Below are positions 1 through 8,247 of a stretch of DNA of 35,453 bases, in pieces. Origin of the DNA: Roseburia sp. (GTDB taxonomy: Bacteria; Bacillota; Clostridia; Lachnospirales; Lachnospiraceae); the NCBI GenBank assembly GCA_030844625.1, contig JAUUNJ010000001.1:1-35453 (forward strand), written 5' to 3'. Numbering within the stretch: the stretch's first letter is position 1; each line of letters begins with the position of its first letter. The notes below the pieces were generated by a model. That model was given only the letters and a program-made list of their open reading frames with translations. It made no database searches and was not told where the DNA came from. The position numbers and the translations under genes were made by a program.

Positions 1-211
1 CAATATCATCATCCCATGGTATAAATCCCTTATGCCGCACAGCCCCAAGCAGCGTCCCCCAGTCTGCAAAATACTGTATACCATTTTTATTACAAATATC
101 TACCACTACCTGCAGTACTTCCATCTGTGCTGCCCAGGCACGCTTCATCATCTCTGATACTTCAAATCCTTCTCTTACTTCTTTTTCGAAAAAGTTACTT
201 GCAAATTCCAT
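1..211 (-). CDS. LicD-family phosphotransferase, first 70 codons only (cut by window edge)
   Basis: This is the 5' end of a second licD-type gene that runs off the left edge. It begins with ATG at 209-211 behind a good ribosome-binding site (GAGGTGAG on the minus strand, about 218-225). The visible 70 residues include the LicD start region: a phenylalanine-alanine-aspartate-tryptophan-glycine stretch and the PWDDDI metal/nucleotide motif at the very edge. LicD proteins transfer phosphocholine or related phospho-substituents from CDP-activated donors to glycans. The gene lies 40 bp downstream of the complete licD gene and reads the same way, so the two are probably co-transcribed. Base by base, 198 of 211 positions match the 5' end of that gene, so the pair is a tandem duplication. 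Which group it transfers cannot be seen. Confidence 0.88.
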   Translation of the reverse strand, partial: MEFASNFFEKEVREGFEVSEMMKRAWAAQMEVLQVVVDICNKNGIQYFADWGTLLGAVRHKGFIPWDDDI

Positions 212-251
212 AAACTCACCTCATAATACCTAATTTAAACAATTATAAACT
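212..251 (-). promoter_or_regulatory. Intergenic spacer with ribosome-binding site for downstream licD copy
   Basis: The 40-bp spacer between the two licD copies holds a clear Shine-Dalgarno (GAGGTGAG, minus strand) at normal distance from the ATG at 211. No terminator hairpin is visible, which supports co-transcription of the two genes. Confidence 0.5.
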
Positions 252-1232
252 CTATATAATTATTAATTTTCCACTATAAACATCCCGACAAAATTCATCT
301 ATAGTTCCATTATATCCTTTTTCTTCTATCCATTTTCTCATCTGTTTCTCCTGACCTCCATAAAAAGGATAATTATGTGCTACTGTTCTTACCGGCATCA
401 TGTAATCGCCAAACTGTGCTTTTAATACCTCATCCCACATAGCAGGCACAGGAACCTCTATATTTTCAAATGGTAACATAACTACATTATTATACCATTC
501 CTTTTTGAGTTTATAATTATCGTCCAAAACCCAACATAAATAATTTGTCATGTATTCTGTCTCTTCATTACTATACAATGATGTCACACAGTCCATTAAT
601 TGTAATATCTGTCCCTGTATATCTCCATTTCTGACCAATTTCACATTACATAATTCTTCAAATTCTTTTATTCTAACTTCTAATTCTCCCGAGATTTCCA
701 ATTTATTCCAATCCCTTAATAATGTTATTCCCTGACGCAGTATGATTTTTTGAATTTCTGCAACCTCATCTTCTTTCGGAATATAATCTAATTGAAAAAT
801 ATCTATTCCTACACGTCCATATGGAAATCCATGAAAGTACTTTACATAATCATTGAACTTCCATAATCGTTCGTCTGCTACCACTCGTAACTGTGGTACA
901 CATATATCCTTTCTCAACTGCAAATCCTGCGAATATGTGCCTACCATTACAAATCCATAAGGAAGTTCCCGTGGTAATATTTGAACCAATTTATTATACT
1001 CTTCTCTTCTCAAACATATATCAATATCATCATCCCATGGTATAAATCCCTTATGCCGCACAGCCCCAAGCAGCGTGCCCCAGTCTGCAAAATATTGTAT
1101 TCCGTTCTTGTCACAAACATCTGCCACTACTTGCAGTACTTCCATCTGTGCCGCCCAGGCACGCTTCATCATCTCTGGTACTTCAAATCCTTCTCTTACT
1201 TCTTTTTCAAAAAAGTTACTTGCAAATTCCAT
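252..1232 (-). CDS. LicD-family phosphotransferase (326 aa)
   Basis: Complete member of the LicD / nucleotidyltransferase-fold family. Founding members attach phosphocholine to bacterial surface glycans; relatives attach other phospho-groups. The diagnostic block is at residues 47-71: a YFADWGTLLGAVRH segment, then PWDDDIDI, in which D67-D69 and D71 are the predicted metal and nucleotide ligands. No signal peptide or membrane segment is seen, so it should act in the cytosol. The ATG at 1232 has an AGAGGAAA ribosome-binding site 5 bases upstream. A sigma-A-like promoter lies at 1271-1299, divergent from the plus-strand transferase gene. No choline uptake or CTP:phosphocholine cytidylyltransferase genes are in the window, so the donor is unknown. 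Confidence 0.85.
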   Translation of the reverse strand: MEFASNFFEKEVREGFEVPEMMKRAWAAQMEVLQVVADVCDKNGIQYFADWGTLLGAVRHKGFIPWDDDIDICLRREEYNKLVQILPRELPYGFVMVGTYSQDLQLRKDICVPQLRVVADERLWKFNDYVKYFHGFPYGRVGIDIFQLDYIPKEDEVAEIQKIILRQGITLLRDWNKLEISGELEVRIKEFEELCNVKLVRNGDIQGQILQLMDCVTSLYSNEETEYMTNYLCWVLDDNYKLKKEWYNNVVMLPFENIEVPVPAMWDEVLKAQFGDYMMPVRTVAHNYPFYGGQEKQMRKWIEEKGYNGTIDEFCRDVYSGKLIII

Positions 1233-1270
1233 ATTTTTCCTCTTATGCTGTAATCAAACTATCTGACTTT

Positions 1271-1299
1271 ATTTTAATGCAAATATTGCTATAAGGCAA
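1271..1299 (-). promoter_or_regulatory. Predicted sigma-A promoter for licD pair
   Basis: On the minus strand, TTGCCT (-35, 1294-1299), a 17-base spacer and TAAAAT (-10, 1271-1276). It lies 39 bases upstream of the licD start in a divergent 197-bp intergenic region. Prediction from motif and spacing only. Confidence 0.5.
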
Positions 1300-1345
1300 T
1301 TATCTAATTTTTGCTTAAATACCAATGTGCATTTTAGCTTGTCTA

Positions 1346-1374
1346 TTGAAATCTCGTCTATTTTTTTTTATACT
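1346..1374 (+). promoter_or_regulatory. Predicted sigma-A promoter for the plus-strand transferase gene
   Basis: TTGAAA at 1346-1351, a 17-base spacer and TATACT at 1369-1374. The start codon is at 1430, giving a leader of about 50 bases. A GGAGG at 1393-1397 lies too far (32 bases) from that ATG to act as a normal ribosome-binding site. Confidence 0.55.
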
Positions 1375-1429
1375 TAATTCATATCAAATTCTGGAGGTAG
1401 CAACCACGATTTTATCCTGGTAAACAACT

Positions 1430-3313
1430 ATGAACACTTTATCACCCAAAGATGAAATGATACAACTTATTCAGCAATGCATTTTGGCAAAAGATTTCAT
1501 GTCTGCTGCTAAGTGTCTTGAAATATATAAACAATCGTTTGGCGCTGACAATTTCTTTTCTTCCTGCCAAATTTCAATTACACCCGTTACCGTTATTTAT
1601 ATCCTAAGCGAAGATGAACTAAAACCTGATTTAACAGATATTATCAGTACAGATATCCATGTGAATTTATCTGTTATATATATACATGAAAAAAACTTAA
1701 TGGAAGAATTTTTAAATTGTCTGCCATCTATCGAGAGCGAATATTTCTGTTTCTATGATTCCAAACATCATTATGAGAAAAACCGTATCGCAATTCTTCT
1801 TTCTGTAGTGACCAAAATTACTTCCGTAAATGGCATTATACACGCCCGTAATTTTATAGATAACAGCGATACTGTGCTTGCACATCCTGATTATATGTAT
1901 AAAGAAATATTAGACAATAAAATTTTTAATGGTGCCGAATTATTACATTATAGTGCCATGAACAATATAAACTTGTATGGTGATTTGTCTACTGTTTTTC
2001 TTTCAACAGCTTATGTAAAACAGCTTTCCTTTGCGCACCTTGATGTGACCGATTCTATGCAATCCTTAGCGTTTCTTTATCAGTTACTATGGTCTACAAA
2101 AATTGCTTATACTTATTTGCCGCTCTCATCTTCAACTGTAGTCGAATATTTAGATGCTGCACAATCTATTTCAGATTACGTAAATTTCCTAAAGCTGTAT
2201 TATTCGGAAAATGATATTTCACGCATTTCTGATACTTTAACAGATTTTACCACGGCAGAACATTTTGTTTCTTGCAAAAAAGAAATTACCTTCTTTTATA
2301 CTGATATGGGAGAATACTATAACCTAAAACCAATTGCTGATATGGCTGAATCCAGAGGCTACAAAACGGTTTTCACCAAAGATATTCACCAAAATGCTGA
2401 AATTGGTGTCTATTGCCAGCATATTTGTTACCCAGAAAACTCAAAATTCTCTCTGATCTTGCTTCATGACCTTGCACAAGGGCATGACCGATGGCCAAGT
2501 TTTTGGGAATTAGAGCGTTGGAACAAATTTGACATTGGTATTGTACCTGGGCAATTTTGGGCTGACCTTTGGTCTAAATGTGCCTGTCAGTATTATGCAA
2601 ACCCTAGATGCGGAACCTACCAACTTGGTTATCCCAAAAGCAATCTGGTTTCCTCATGCGCCTTATCTAAACGTGCCAACTTACTAAAAGAACAACTGCA
2701 TCTAAAGTATAATTTTTCTATTTTATATGCACCTTCCTGGGAAAATGATAGAAAAGAAGATGATTTTGTCAAAGCCCTCTCCTCTTTAAAAGTAAATTTG
2801 CTGATTAAGCAGGCACACTGGAATGAAAAATATTCGAATATTATTCAAAATATTAAAGAAATGCGGAATTTACACGAAAGAAAGTTTGATAACGTATATT
2901 ATATCGAACCAGAAGAAAGTATTATGACAGCACTCGCAATGTGTAATCTAGTTGTATCCGATGAATCAAGTGTTATGGCAGAAGCTTTAATGTTTAACAT
3001 TCCAAGTATTGCTGTTACCGACTGGCTTATTCCTGATACAACTCCAAGCCGTTATGCATCCGTGCCTATGGACTATGTTATCAAATGTAAAAAACCGGAC
3101 TTACAGGACTGTGTACAACGTTTCCTTTCGTCACCGAATGATTATAATTCCATACTCGAAAATGGAAGGCTTCTGTTCTCCAATGCAGAACATTGTTGTT
3201 CCGACATCTTGGACGCAATTGAATATTATACCGCACCTGATTCTAATGCTTCAAAAGATTTTTTAAGCAAACGTCTTTCCTCTAAATATTCTATTTGCAG
3301 TATGTGGAATTAG
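1430..3313 (+). CDS. TagB/TagF-like CDP-glycerol glycerophosphotransferase-family protein (627 aa)
   Basis: The C-terminal half (about 285-610) has the GT-B pattern of the CDP-glycerol:polyglycerophosphate glycerophosphotransferase family. It shows an ILYAPSWEND segment (family usual YAPTWR) near residue 430, and VVSDESSVMAEALMFNIPSI near 505-525, matching the family's TDYSSxxFExxxxxxP donor-binding loop. Canonical members move glycerol-phosphate from CDP-glycerol in teichoic acid assembly. The N-terminal 280 residues are unassigned and may be a degenerate second transferase domain. No signal peptide. It is one of only two plus-strand genes in the glycan island and ends in a bidirectional terminator. 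Spacing from an obvious Shine-Dalgarno is poor, so the ATG at 1430 is provisional. The acceptor is probably the flagellar glycan, by context only. Confidence 0.75.
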   Translation: MNTLSPKDEMIQLIQQCILAKDFMSAAKCLEIYKQSFGADNFFSSCQISITPVTVIYILSEDELKPDLTDIISTDIHVNLSVIYIHEKNLMEEFLNCLPSIESEYFCFYDSKHHYEKNRIAILLSVVTKITSVNGIIHARNFIDNSDTVLAHPDYMYKEILDNKIFNGAELLHYSAMNNINLYGDLSTVFLSTAYVKQLSFAHLDVTDSMQSLAFLYQLLWSTKIAYTYLPLSSSTVVEYLDAAQSISDYVNFLKLYYSENDISRISDTLTDFTTAEHFVSCKKEITFFYTDMGEYYNLKPIADMAESRGYKTVFTKDIHQNAEIGVYCQHICYPENSKFSLILLHDLAQGHDRWPSFWELERWNKFDIGIVPGQFWADLWSKCACQYYANPRCGTYQLGYPKSNLVSSCALSKRANLLKEQLHLKYNFSILYAPSWENDRKEDDFVKALSSLKVNLLIKQAHWNEKYSNIIQNIKEMRNLHERKFDNVYYIEPEESIMTALAMCNLVVSDESSVMAEALMFNIPSIAVTDWLIPDTTPSRYASVPMDYVIKCKKPDLQDCVQRFLSSPNDYNSILENGRLLFSNAEHCCSDILDAIEYYTAPDSNASKDFLSKRLSSKYSICSMWN

Positions 3314-3324
3314 ATTTATTTCAA

Positions 3325-3376
3325 AGAGCTGCTGCACAAAAAATATTATCTGTTTTTCGTGCAACAGCTCTCTTTT
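3325..3376. terminator. Bidirectional rho-independent terminator
   Basis: Inverted repeat AGAGCTGCTGCAC (3325-3337) and GTGCAACAGCTCT (3359-3371) with one mismatch and a 21-base loop. The right arm is followed by a short run of T on the plus strand. It lies between convergent genes ending at 3313 (+) and 3375 (-) and probably serves both. Confidence 0.7.
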
Positions 3377-5096
3377 ACATAATCTTTTTAATATTTTCAA
3401 TAATCCTTTCGAAATCCACCTGTGTAAAACCAGCTCCCTCTGATATATGTAATTCATCTCTGATTGATGAAGAAAATAGTCTTTCAATCTCTTTAAATCC
3501 AGACCAGGAATCTTTTAACCCACATTTTTCAATGATTCTTTCCATTGGAACCGTATTGTTGATATCCCGATAGGAAAAATATACTGTCCCCAATGCCCTG
3601 TAAATAATGTAATCTGCCGGAACATTTTCTAACATCCATTCCTGATCGAACCATAGCAAATTTTCATTCGAAACAAATGCATTCCGAAATGTCATATCCA
3701 AATATCCATTCTTCAAAATTGGACCGTAATTAATCTGTTCCTGTTTCAATTCCGGATGCAGCGCATATAGAATGTTATCCGCGTCTGATACAGTTTCCGA
3801 AGACGATAATATATCCGCATATAATCGTTCCAGTAAATAAACTGCCTGTTCTTCATCCCCTGATCTACATGCTTTAACAAACAACTTCTCAAACAGTTCT
3901 CCTTCATGGTATGGAGTTTCTAATTCCTCTCCCACGATTTTGCTTCCCAAAGTAAACAATCCTCTGTCTTTTAATGCTTTTTCATTGGCTACTGTCTGGC
4001 TTATATGCGGAACACCCGTTTGCGACAGGCTGAACTTCTTTACAACTTTATCCCTGTAAATTTTTGTACCGAGCTGGTATTCATGCTGCCTTTCATCACA
4101 TAAGCTTGCAAATAAAATATTTCCCAAATTTTCTATAGCAGTACATTCAACCAAAAAGGAATTTGCAAAGAACTCAAATACATCATTCTCTACTAAATCT
4201 TTATAAATATCCTTCTCATTCGCAACCAGTGTATGTGCGTTTTTCGCATAATAATATCTGACATTCTGCATATTTTCATCTTTTGGCAGATAGTTTTCTG
4301 AATAAACTGTTGTCGGCAATTTATAATCCGGCATAGGATAATAAAAATAGGTATGTTCAAATCCACTTTCATGAATAAGATTTTTCAATCCTTCCTTTGA
4401 AAATGTCCGAATACCCTGATTTGTATATAAATACTGATTCATTCCATCAAACGGTACACCCGTATGATCTTCTCCTGCTCCGCACCAGTATTTCAAACCA
4501 TACTGGTTTTCAATAGCAATCAGAAGTTTTCCCTCTGGTTTTAAAAGTTTTTTTATCTTCGTCAAAAAATCTCTATATGGATTATCCGAATCCGTAAATC
4601 TTCCCTGATACTCAAGCACACCGATCAATGTGATATAATCATATTTTTTTGAAAATTCTATATCATTCAGATTTCCCACCATAATCTCAAGATTTTCCCT
4701 TTCACGGCAACGCAGCAAAGTTCCCATAGCCCGTCTCTGTGACAATTCTACGGCTGTAACACTTTTACATTTATCGCATAAGAGTCCTGTTAATGCTCCG
4801 AATCCACAACCAATCTCAAGCACTTCACTTTTCGGTTCGAAATCATACCAATTTAAGAGATTTCTTCTTGTTCTGGTCAAATGATAGTACACTGGCCAGC
4901 TATAATTTTTAGCAATTGCCTTCGTGTAATCTTCCGGCTCATTTTCTGCTATGATTTGCAAAATTTGGTTTTCAACATCTCCATCTGAATAATTATCATC
5001 ACCTTTATAATAGTTTAGATTAAATATTGGTTTTGGAGTTAATTGTATCAAATATTGATTATACTGTTCTTCTCTCATTTTATCTTTATGTTCCAT
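3375..5096 (-). CDS. SAM methyltransferase fused to a kinase-like domain (WbdD-like layout, 573 aa)
   Basis: Residues about 85-225 are a class I SAM-dependent methyltransferase: motif I is VLEIGCGFGALTG near residue 92, followed by an acidic beta-2 end (TAVELS). The C-terminal part (about 330-560) has no methyltransferase features but shows kinase-like spacing: a lysine pair in a beta strand (DKVVKKF), a catalytic-loop-like LDMTFRN near 466-472 and FDQEW near 483-487, which fits the D-x4-N then D-x-E pattern of APH/HipA-type kinases. The E. coli O9a chain terminator WbdD has the same order, methyltransferase then kinase, and caps the polysaccharide with methyl-phosphate. The kinase reading is my inference. 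It follows the APS-kinase-like fusion by 24 bp and shares its operon. No good ribosome-binding site precedes the ATG at 5096. Confidence 0.7.
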   Translation of the reverse strand: MEHKDKMREEQYNQYLIQLTPKPIFNLNYYKGDDNYSDGDVENQILQIIAENEPEDYTKAIAKNYSWPVYYHLTRTRRNLLNWYDFEPKSEVLEIGCGFGALTGLLCDKCKSVTAVELSQRRAMGTLLRCRERENLEIMVGNLNDIEFSKKYDYITLIGVLEYQGRFTDSDNPYRDFLTKIKKLLKPEGKLLIAIENQYGLKYWCGAGEDHTGVPFDGMNQYLYTNQGIRTFSKEGLKNLIHESGFEHTYFYYPMPDYKLPTTVYSENYLPKDENMQNVRYYYAKNAHTLVANEKDIYKDLVENDVFEFFANSFLVECTAIENLGNILFASLCDERQHEYQLGTKIYRDKVVKKFSLSQTGVPHISQTVANEKALKDRGLFTLGSKIVGEELETPYHEGELFEKLFVKACRSGDEEQAVYLLERLYADILSSSETVSDADNILYALHPELKQEQINYGPILKNGYLDMTFRNAFVSNENLLWFDQEWMLENVPADYIIYRALGTVYFSYRDINNTVPMERIIEKCGLKDSWSGFKEIERLFSSSIRDELHISEGAGFTQVDFERIIENIKKIM

Positions 5097-5120
5097 TATA
5101 ATTTGTTTTTTAAGATATGT

Positions 5121-6290
5121 TTATTTGTTTTTCTTTTTTGCAATAATTCGAATTAAAGTGGGATCTGACTCTTTTGTTTTTGAAAATCCCTTCTTTTCTT
5201 CCTCAAAAACAATCTCAAATCCCAAATTTTCCAATTTTTTTCGAAATTCTGTCCTTTCAATAAATCTACGATAATGACTATTATATATAAATGCATTTTT
5301 TTCTACTAAACTACCTTTTCCATACAGTTCATCATTAATGCTTCTAACTTCAACTAAAAGCAATCCATCTTCTCGCAATGACTCTGTAATATTTTGTAGT
5401 AATTCATCTTCCTGCCTTTTCGAAATTGCATGAATAGTCCATCTACTATAAAAATAATCATATTGCATTTGGTACAAAGCTTTACATGTCACAAAATCAT
5501 CACATACAAAATGTCCATTTTCAATCTGCTCTTTCTGTAATTGCTCTATAGCTGTTTCTGATGCATCCACTCCTGTTACCAAAATTTGATTTTTTGCAAA
5601 ATAAATGCTATCTCGCCCATTTCCACAGCCAATATCCATTAACCTTTTTCCTGATTTCAAATATGGTAATACAAATTGTGCAAAATCACTTGGATTCTGA
5701 ATGTTTTTCCCCTCTTTGTTATAAAACTGATTCCAGTATACCACATCTCTGCTAAAGGTATCTTGCACCTTAAGATTATATTGAACAATCTGTTCTACAC
5801 ATTCATCCACAGATTTTGTTCCATCATTTTCGATAATTATATCTGGATTTTTTGGAAATTCAACCTCGAGATCCATTCCTGCAACTTCTTTAATCGTTCC
5901 AGCTGTCTGACCAGAATACAAACCTTTTCTGTCCCGTTGTATTAAAACTTTTTTATCAACCTTTAAAAATATTTCTATATAACGTTCTATATAATTACGA
6001 TTCCATTCCCGCACTTCGTCATACATCGCTATTGTACATATAATTACAGATATTCCCTGATCTGTTAATGTTTTACATAAATTCGAATAATAATATGCCC
6101 TCTTTTTTCTGTCTTCTTTCGAATATCCCAACGAATCTCCTACCAATTTTTTTAAAATATCACCGTCTAAAATTACCAGACTACTTTGTTTTTTCTTTAA
6201 TTCATAATATAATGCATTACCAATTGTTGTCTTTCCTGCGCCTGACAAACCTGTAACCCAGTATAATGTTCCTTTATCCAATGTCCTCAT
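5121..6290 (-). CDS. APS-kinase-like (CysC-type) domain fused to a SAM methyltransferase (389 aa)
   Basis: N-terminal residues 5-170 are a CysC-type P-loop kinase: Walker A GLSGAGKTT at 14-22, LDGD soon after, a LGYSKEDR block and the RDRKGLYSGQTAG lid. Genuine APS kinases read DGDNxRxGL; here it is DGDILKKLVG, so the APS-contacting Asn and Arg are missing and another substrate is likely. Campylobacter jejuni uses a CysC homologue (Cj1415) on a CDP-phosphoramidate for capsule decoration, which sets a precedent. Residues about 190-385 are a class I methyltransferase (LMDIGCGNGRDS). I chose ATG 6290, 16 bp after the upstream stop and behind AAAGGGAGA; a TTG at 6320 would overlap the upstream gene and has no ribosome-binding site. 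No sulfotransferase or ATP sulfurylase is visible nearby. Confidence 0.8.
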   Translation of the reverse strand: MRTLDKGTLYWVTGLSGAGKTTIGNALYYELKKKQSSLVILDGDILKKLVGDSLGYSKEDRKKRAYYYSNLCKTLTDQGISVIICTIAMYDEVREWNRNYIERYIEIFLKVDKKVLIQRDRKGLYSGQTAGTIKEVAGMDLEVEFPKNPDIIIENDGTKSVDECVEQIVQYNLKVQDTFSRDVVYWNQFYNKEGKNIQNPSDFAQFVLPYLKSGKRLMDIGCGNGRDSIYFAKNQILVTGVDASETAIEQLQKEQIENGHFVCDDFVTCKALYQMQYDYFYSRWTIHAISKRQEDELLQNITESLREDGLLLVEVRSINDELYGKGSLVEKNAFIYNSHYRRFIERTEFRKKLENLGFEIVFEEEKKGFSKTKESDPTLIRIIAKKKNK

Positions 6291-6306
6291 TCTCCCTTTA
6301 GGAATA

Positions 6307-7908
6307 CTACTTGTGTGCAATAACGCATGATTGAATATGATTTAAACACCATTTTTCATAATATGATATTCTCATTTTGTCATTAATCCGATTTCCATTC
6401 CGATCATATAGCTTCACTTCATACTGATTCAAAGGAACCAGACACTCCGATGTCACATTCTCTTTACCTTTTAAGTAAAAATAAAATTCTTTTCCATTTA
6501 AAATAATTTGATATGGATCTCCTACATGAATACTTTCTGTTACAGAAAATTCTCTCTCCCGCTCTCCTCCAAACGCAACTGGTAAATTAGCATCTGTATC
6601 TGCATAGTTATATTCAATCCCAGCTAATTTACATAAAATTGCCGAATAATCACAAGTTGAAATAATTTCCTCGGTACACCCTAGCAAATTGTCTCCTCGA
6701 AACATAAATGCAACTTTTGTACGCCCATCCGACAAAAATTCATCCTCCGGCTTCACAAAATATCCCTGTCCATGATCTGCAAACAAACTCACAATTATTT
6801 CATCTTCATTATAGTGTTCCTCGATATATTGAAATAATCCTGCAAGTCTTCGATCCAAATATTCAATCTGTTTTAAATAATATTGTCTCTTTGTCTCATC
6901 ATATTTCTGTTTTACTGAATTAAGCCTCTCATTAAAAGTTCCATTTTCCCAAACCATAAACTCTGATTGAATCGGTGCCATATTTATTTCATCCGCAATC
7001 AAATGTAGCTCTCCTAATTCCATCCATATATACTGATCAGTTTCTCTCATCTGGTATATCTGTTCCTCGACATCTGATATCACTCGTTCTGCCGAATAGC
7101 CTTCATACATATGATGATAATATACACGATTCATCCCTCTGGCATATCCATAATTTGGTGCAACACGCCAATTTCCGCCTATTTTTGTCGTATTATATCC
7201 AGCATTTTTAAAATACTCGTATAAAATCGGCGTATCAATGTCTATTTTTCGTAATAGTTTTGAATGCAGCATTTTATGTTTTGCCATCGTCTGTCCTGTT
7301 ACAATTGATGCTACAGAAGGAAATGTCCAATCCCCTGCTGTATGCGTATTTTCACAAATCATTCCTTTTTTAAAAAAATTGTATGTATATGGCATTCGTC
7401 TTTCAAAATCTTTTCCCAAAATCGTTTGTGATAAACCGTCTGCAAAAATACTTAAAACAAGACGTTTTCTTTTCCGACTATGTACAATTGGAACAATTTC
7501 TCCAACCCATAGCGGTAATTTCTGGGATTGAATTCGTACATGTCCTTTTGGTACTCTATAATTTACATACTGAAGTGGAGATGAATAATAAACATCTGCC
7601 TTATGGTTTTCCATTTCAAAATTCAATACTTCTTTATCTTTTAAAATTAGTGGAATAAAACTTTCATCTTCAAGTATTACTTCAAATACCTTGTTCGCAT
7701 CATTGACTCTCTGAATTTCTGCTTTTTCTGTTATGGTATCCTTACACAATTTATCCATAATCAATCTGGCAGCGCTTTGTAATCCTTTTATCCCTAAAAA
7801 CATCTTGGGCAACTCTGGATAATCTACATATTCTTTTCCTATCATTTCCTGCCCATTATGAAATACAGGATTTCTTACCTGCCAATTCAGTTCATCCTGA
7901 ATTACCAA
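6307..7908 (-). CDS. Alkaline-phosphatase-superfamily (sulfatase-like) protein (533 aa)
   Basis: Residues about 150-450 carry the sulfatase/phosphoglycerol-transferase version of the alkaline phosphatase fold: metal-binding FADGLSQ, the nucleophile segment DWTFPSVASIVTGQTMAKH (Thr in the TxPS context, as in LtaS-type enzymes, not the Cys/Ser-x-Pro-x-Arg of true sulfatases), and FADHGQGY with the second metal Asp-His pair. The metal sites look intact, so it is probably an active phosphotransferase or phosphodiesterase. There is no signal peptide or membrane segment, unlike LtaS, so it should be cytosolic. The TTG start at 7908 is 12 bases after the upstream stop; ATG 7845 (512 aa) is an alternative with GGCAGGAA just before it. 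It sits directly before two kinase-methyltransferase fusions, suggesting joint work on a phosphorylated sugar. Confidence 0.75.
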   Translation of the reverse strand: MVIQDELNWQVRNPVFHNGQEMIGKEYVDYPELPKMFLGIKGLQSAARLIMDKLCKDTITEKAEIQRVNDANKVFEVILEDESFIPLILKDKEVLNFEMENHKADVYYSSPLQYVNYRVPKGHVRIQSQKLPLWVGEIVPIVHSRKRKRLVLSIFADGLSQTILGKDFERRMPYTYNFFKKGMICENTHTAGDWTFPSVASIVTGQTMAKHKMLHSKLLRKIDIDTPILYEYFKNAGYNTTKIGGNWRVAPNYGYARGMNRVYYHHMYEGYSAERVISDVEEQIYQMRETDQYIWMELGELHLIADEINMAPIQSEFMVWENGTFNERLNSVKQKYDETKRQYYLKQIEYLDRRLAGLFQYIEEHYNEDEIIVSLFADHGQGYFVKPEDEFLSDGRTKVAFMFRGDNLLGCTEEIISTCDYSAILCKLAGIEYNYADTDANLPVAFGGEREREFSVTESIHVGDPYQIILNGKEFYFYLKGKENVTSECLVPLNQYEVKLYDRNGNRINDKMRISYYEKWCLNHIQSCVIAHK

Positions 7909-7920
7909 ATAATCTATAAA

Positions 7921-8232
7921 TCATTTCCTAAATAATAATTCTTTCCTCGTCCCTATATTTAACTCTTCTGCAATATGATTTAGAATTTTCTCTTTCTGTA
8001 TATCTATTTTTTCTATGCTAGCATTTCCAGAATTCTCTGCAACACTCAACTCTCTGGCAACAGAATACTCTTCATATGCTTTCATCCATTGTCCACATAT
8101 CTGATACACATATGCTAAATCATAATGTACGTCCGCTACATAAGGTTTCCTCTTTTTCTCTGCTATTGCCACTTGCAACGCTTTCTCATATTCTTTTATT
8201 GAAAGCAACTCCTGTATTTCCCACTTCATCAT
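7921..8232 (-). CDS. Small TPR-like protein (103 aa)
   Basis: Short soluble protein with one recognisable tetratricopeptide-like unit, roughly residues 30-65: an alanine/tyrosine-rich helix (VADVHYDLAYVY), a turn, and a second helix (GQWMKAYEEYSVARE). The N-terminal 25 residues (EIQELLSIKEYEKALQVAIAEK) look like half of a further unit. TPRs bind proteins; a single enzyme activity is unlikely. AAAGGTGA precedes the paired ATG codons at 8227-8232. It lies 15 bp after pseC and 12 bp before the AlkP-superfamily gene, so it is inside the operon and may scaffold the modifying enzymes. Not otherwise recognised. Confidence 0.65.
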   Translation of the reverse strand: MMKWEIQELLSIKEYEKALQVAIAEKKRKPYVADVHYDLAYVYQICGQWMKAYEEYSVARELSVAENSGNASIEKIDIQKEKILNHIAEELNIGTRKELLFRK

Positions 8233-8247
8233 TCACCTTTTTCCACC

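Noticed and set aside
1393..1397. GGAGG upstream of the TagB-like gene
   Set aside because: It lies 32 bases before the ATG, and in-frame codons between them include a stop, so it does not define another start; a leader peptide could not be found.
6307..7908. Calling the AlkP-superfamily protein a sulfatase, paired with the CysC-type kinase in a sulfate pathway
   Set aside because: The Cys/Ser-x-Pro-x-Arg sulfatase signature is absent and the neighbouring kinase lacks the APS-binding motif.
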